Below, in pieces: positions 6,083 through 6,313 of a stretch of DNA of 6,313 nucleotides. The notes under the pieces are model-generated. The model had not been told where the DNA came from and ran no database searches. It was given only the letters and a program-made list of their open reading frames with translations. Source of the stretch: Verrucomicrobiales bacterium (GTDB lineage Bacteria > Verrucomicrobiota > Verrucomicrobiia > Verrucomicrobiales > V1-33); NCBI GenBank assembly GCA_023253575.1, contig JALRGB010000353.1:1-6313 (forward strand), read 5' to 3'. A program made the position numbers and the translations under genes. Within the stretch, counting starts at the first letter, position 1. Every line of letters starts with the position of its first letter.

Positions 6083-6253
6083 ATGAACTTCGCGCCCATC
6101 GTTGGTTTTTCGGTCATTTCTCTCTTTTCCGCCGCCTTCATTGTCCGCTGCTACAAAGCAGCGACACCGGCCCAGCGGCCACTCATCATAGGCGCCGCTG
6201 GCGGGGCCGTGGCGGTGGCCGCCCTTGTCGGTCTAATCATCGGATGGCGGTAA
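6083..6253 (+). CDS. Possible 56-residue two-helix membrane protein
   Basis: ATG at 6083 to TAA at 6251-6253 encodes a small hydrophobic protein that I do not recognise. Helix one covers about residues 5-21 (IVGFSVISLFSAAFIV). A short basic loop RCYKAATPAQR (22-32) follows, and helix two covers about 33-55 and is rich in Gly and Ala (LIIGAAGGAVAVAALVGLII). The basic loop suggests that the turn faces the cytoplasm with both ends outside. The clear two-helix pattern in an otherwise gene-free tail favours a real gene. GGAG at 6063-6066 lies 16 bases before the start, too far for a normal Shine-Dalgarno sequence, but most genes here lack one. It begins 50 bases after frr on the same strand, so it may be transcribed with frr. 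Chance is possible at this length. Confidence 0.5.
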   Translation: MNFAPIVGFSVISLFSAAFIVRCYKAATPAQRPLIIGAAGGAVAVAALVGLIIGWR

Positions 6254-6254
6254 C

Positions 6255-6269
6255 GGGGCCAAGCGCCCC
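6255..6269 (+). terminator. Short GC hairpin after the small membrane ORF
   Basis: GGGGC (6255-6259) pairs with GCCCC (6265-6269) around a five-base loop, starting directly after the stop of the small ORF. It is followed by ACGTTTGCGTT, only weakly T-rich. It may serve as a terminator for the pyrH-frr transcript together with the second hairpin just downstream, but the evidence is positional only. Confidence 0.3.
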
Positions 6270-6275
6270 ACGTTT

Positions 6276-6308
6276 GCGTTCCCATGCCCTGACGGGGCAT
6301 CGCGTTCC
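6276..6308. repeat. Direct repeats flanking a perfect hairpin at the right edge
   Basis: GCGTTCC occurs at 6276-6282 and at 6302-6308, a 26-base period. Between the copies ATGCCC (6284-6289) and GGGCAT (6295-6300) form a perfect 6-base-pair stem with a five-base TGACG loop. The arrangement of a stem inside short direct repeats resembles one unit of a dispersed or tandem intergenic repeat. The window ends before it can be seen whether the pattern continues. Confidence 0.4.
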
Positions 6309-6313
6309 ATTGG

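Overview
The window is GC-rich bacterial chromosome with mostly housekeeping and metabolic genes. There is no tRNA, rRNA, CRISPR array, transposase or phage gene that I can recognise. The style (pyrH next to frr, proteins of Verrucomicrobia/PVC flavour, starts that nearly all lack a Shine-Dalgarno sequence) suggests a free-living Gram-negative bacterium, possibly of the Verrucomicrobia. That assignment is inference from remembered family features, not from a search.

Layout: the left edge (1-296) carries the C-terminal end of an acetolactate synthase large subunit (ilvB) with an in-frame stop; it looks like a decayed or broken gene. A strong GC-rich hairpin lies at 352-381, and 296-443 is otherwise non-coding. 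Next is an alpha/beta hydrolase on + (444-1343), whose 3' end overlaps by 58 bases the 3' end of a family-4 type glycosyltransferase on - (start near 2467, upstream GTG option at 2536). After a short divergent gap comes metX, homoserine O-acyltransferase (2621-3787, +). It overlaps by 4 bases the end of a convergent gene for a small secreted protein of unknown function (3784-4452, -). A divergent 212-base gap with a perfect dyad leads into pyrH (UMP kinase, 4665-5396) and frr (ribosome recycling factor, 5463-6032), both on + and probably co-transcribed. The right end holds a possible 56-residue two-helix membrane protein (6083-6253) and a short hairpin-plus-direct-repeat segment that runs to the edge.

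Functional links: pyrH and frr form a widely conserved pair serving pyrimidine nucleotide supply and ribosome recycling. metX serves methionine synthesis and ilvB would serve branched-chain amino acid synthesis, but they are not arranged as one operon. The hydrolase, glycosyltransferase and secreted protein have no evident shared pathway. I found no convincing new multi-gene system. The items most worth a second look are the broken ilvB end with its retained hairpin, the unrecognised secreted protein, the Shine-Dalgarno-poor pyrimidine-rich starts, the dyad ahead of pyrH and the repeat/hairpin unit at the right edge.
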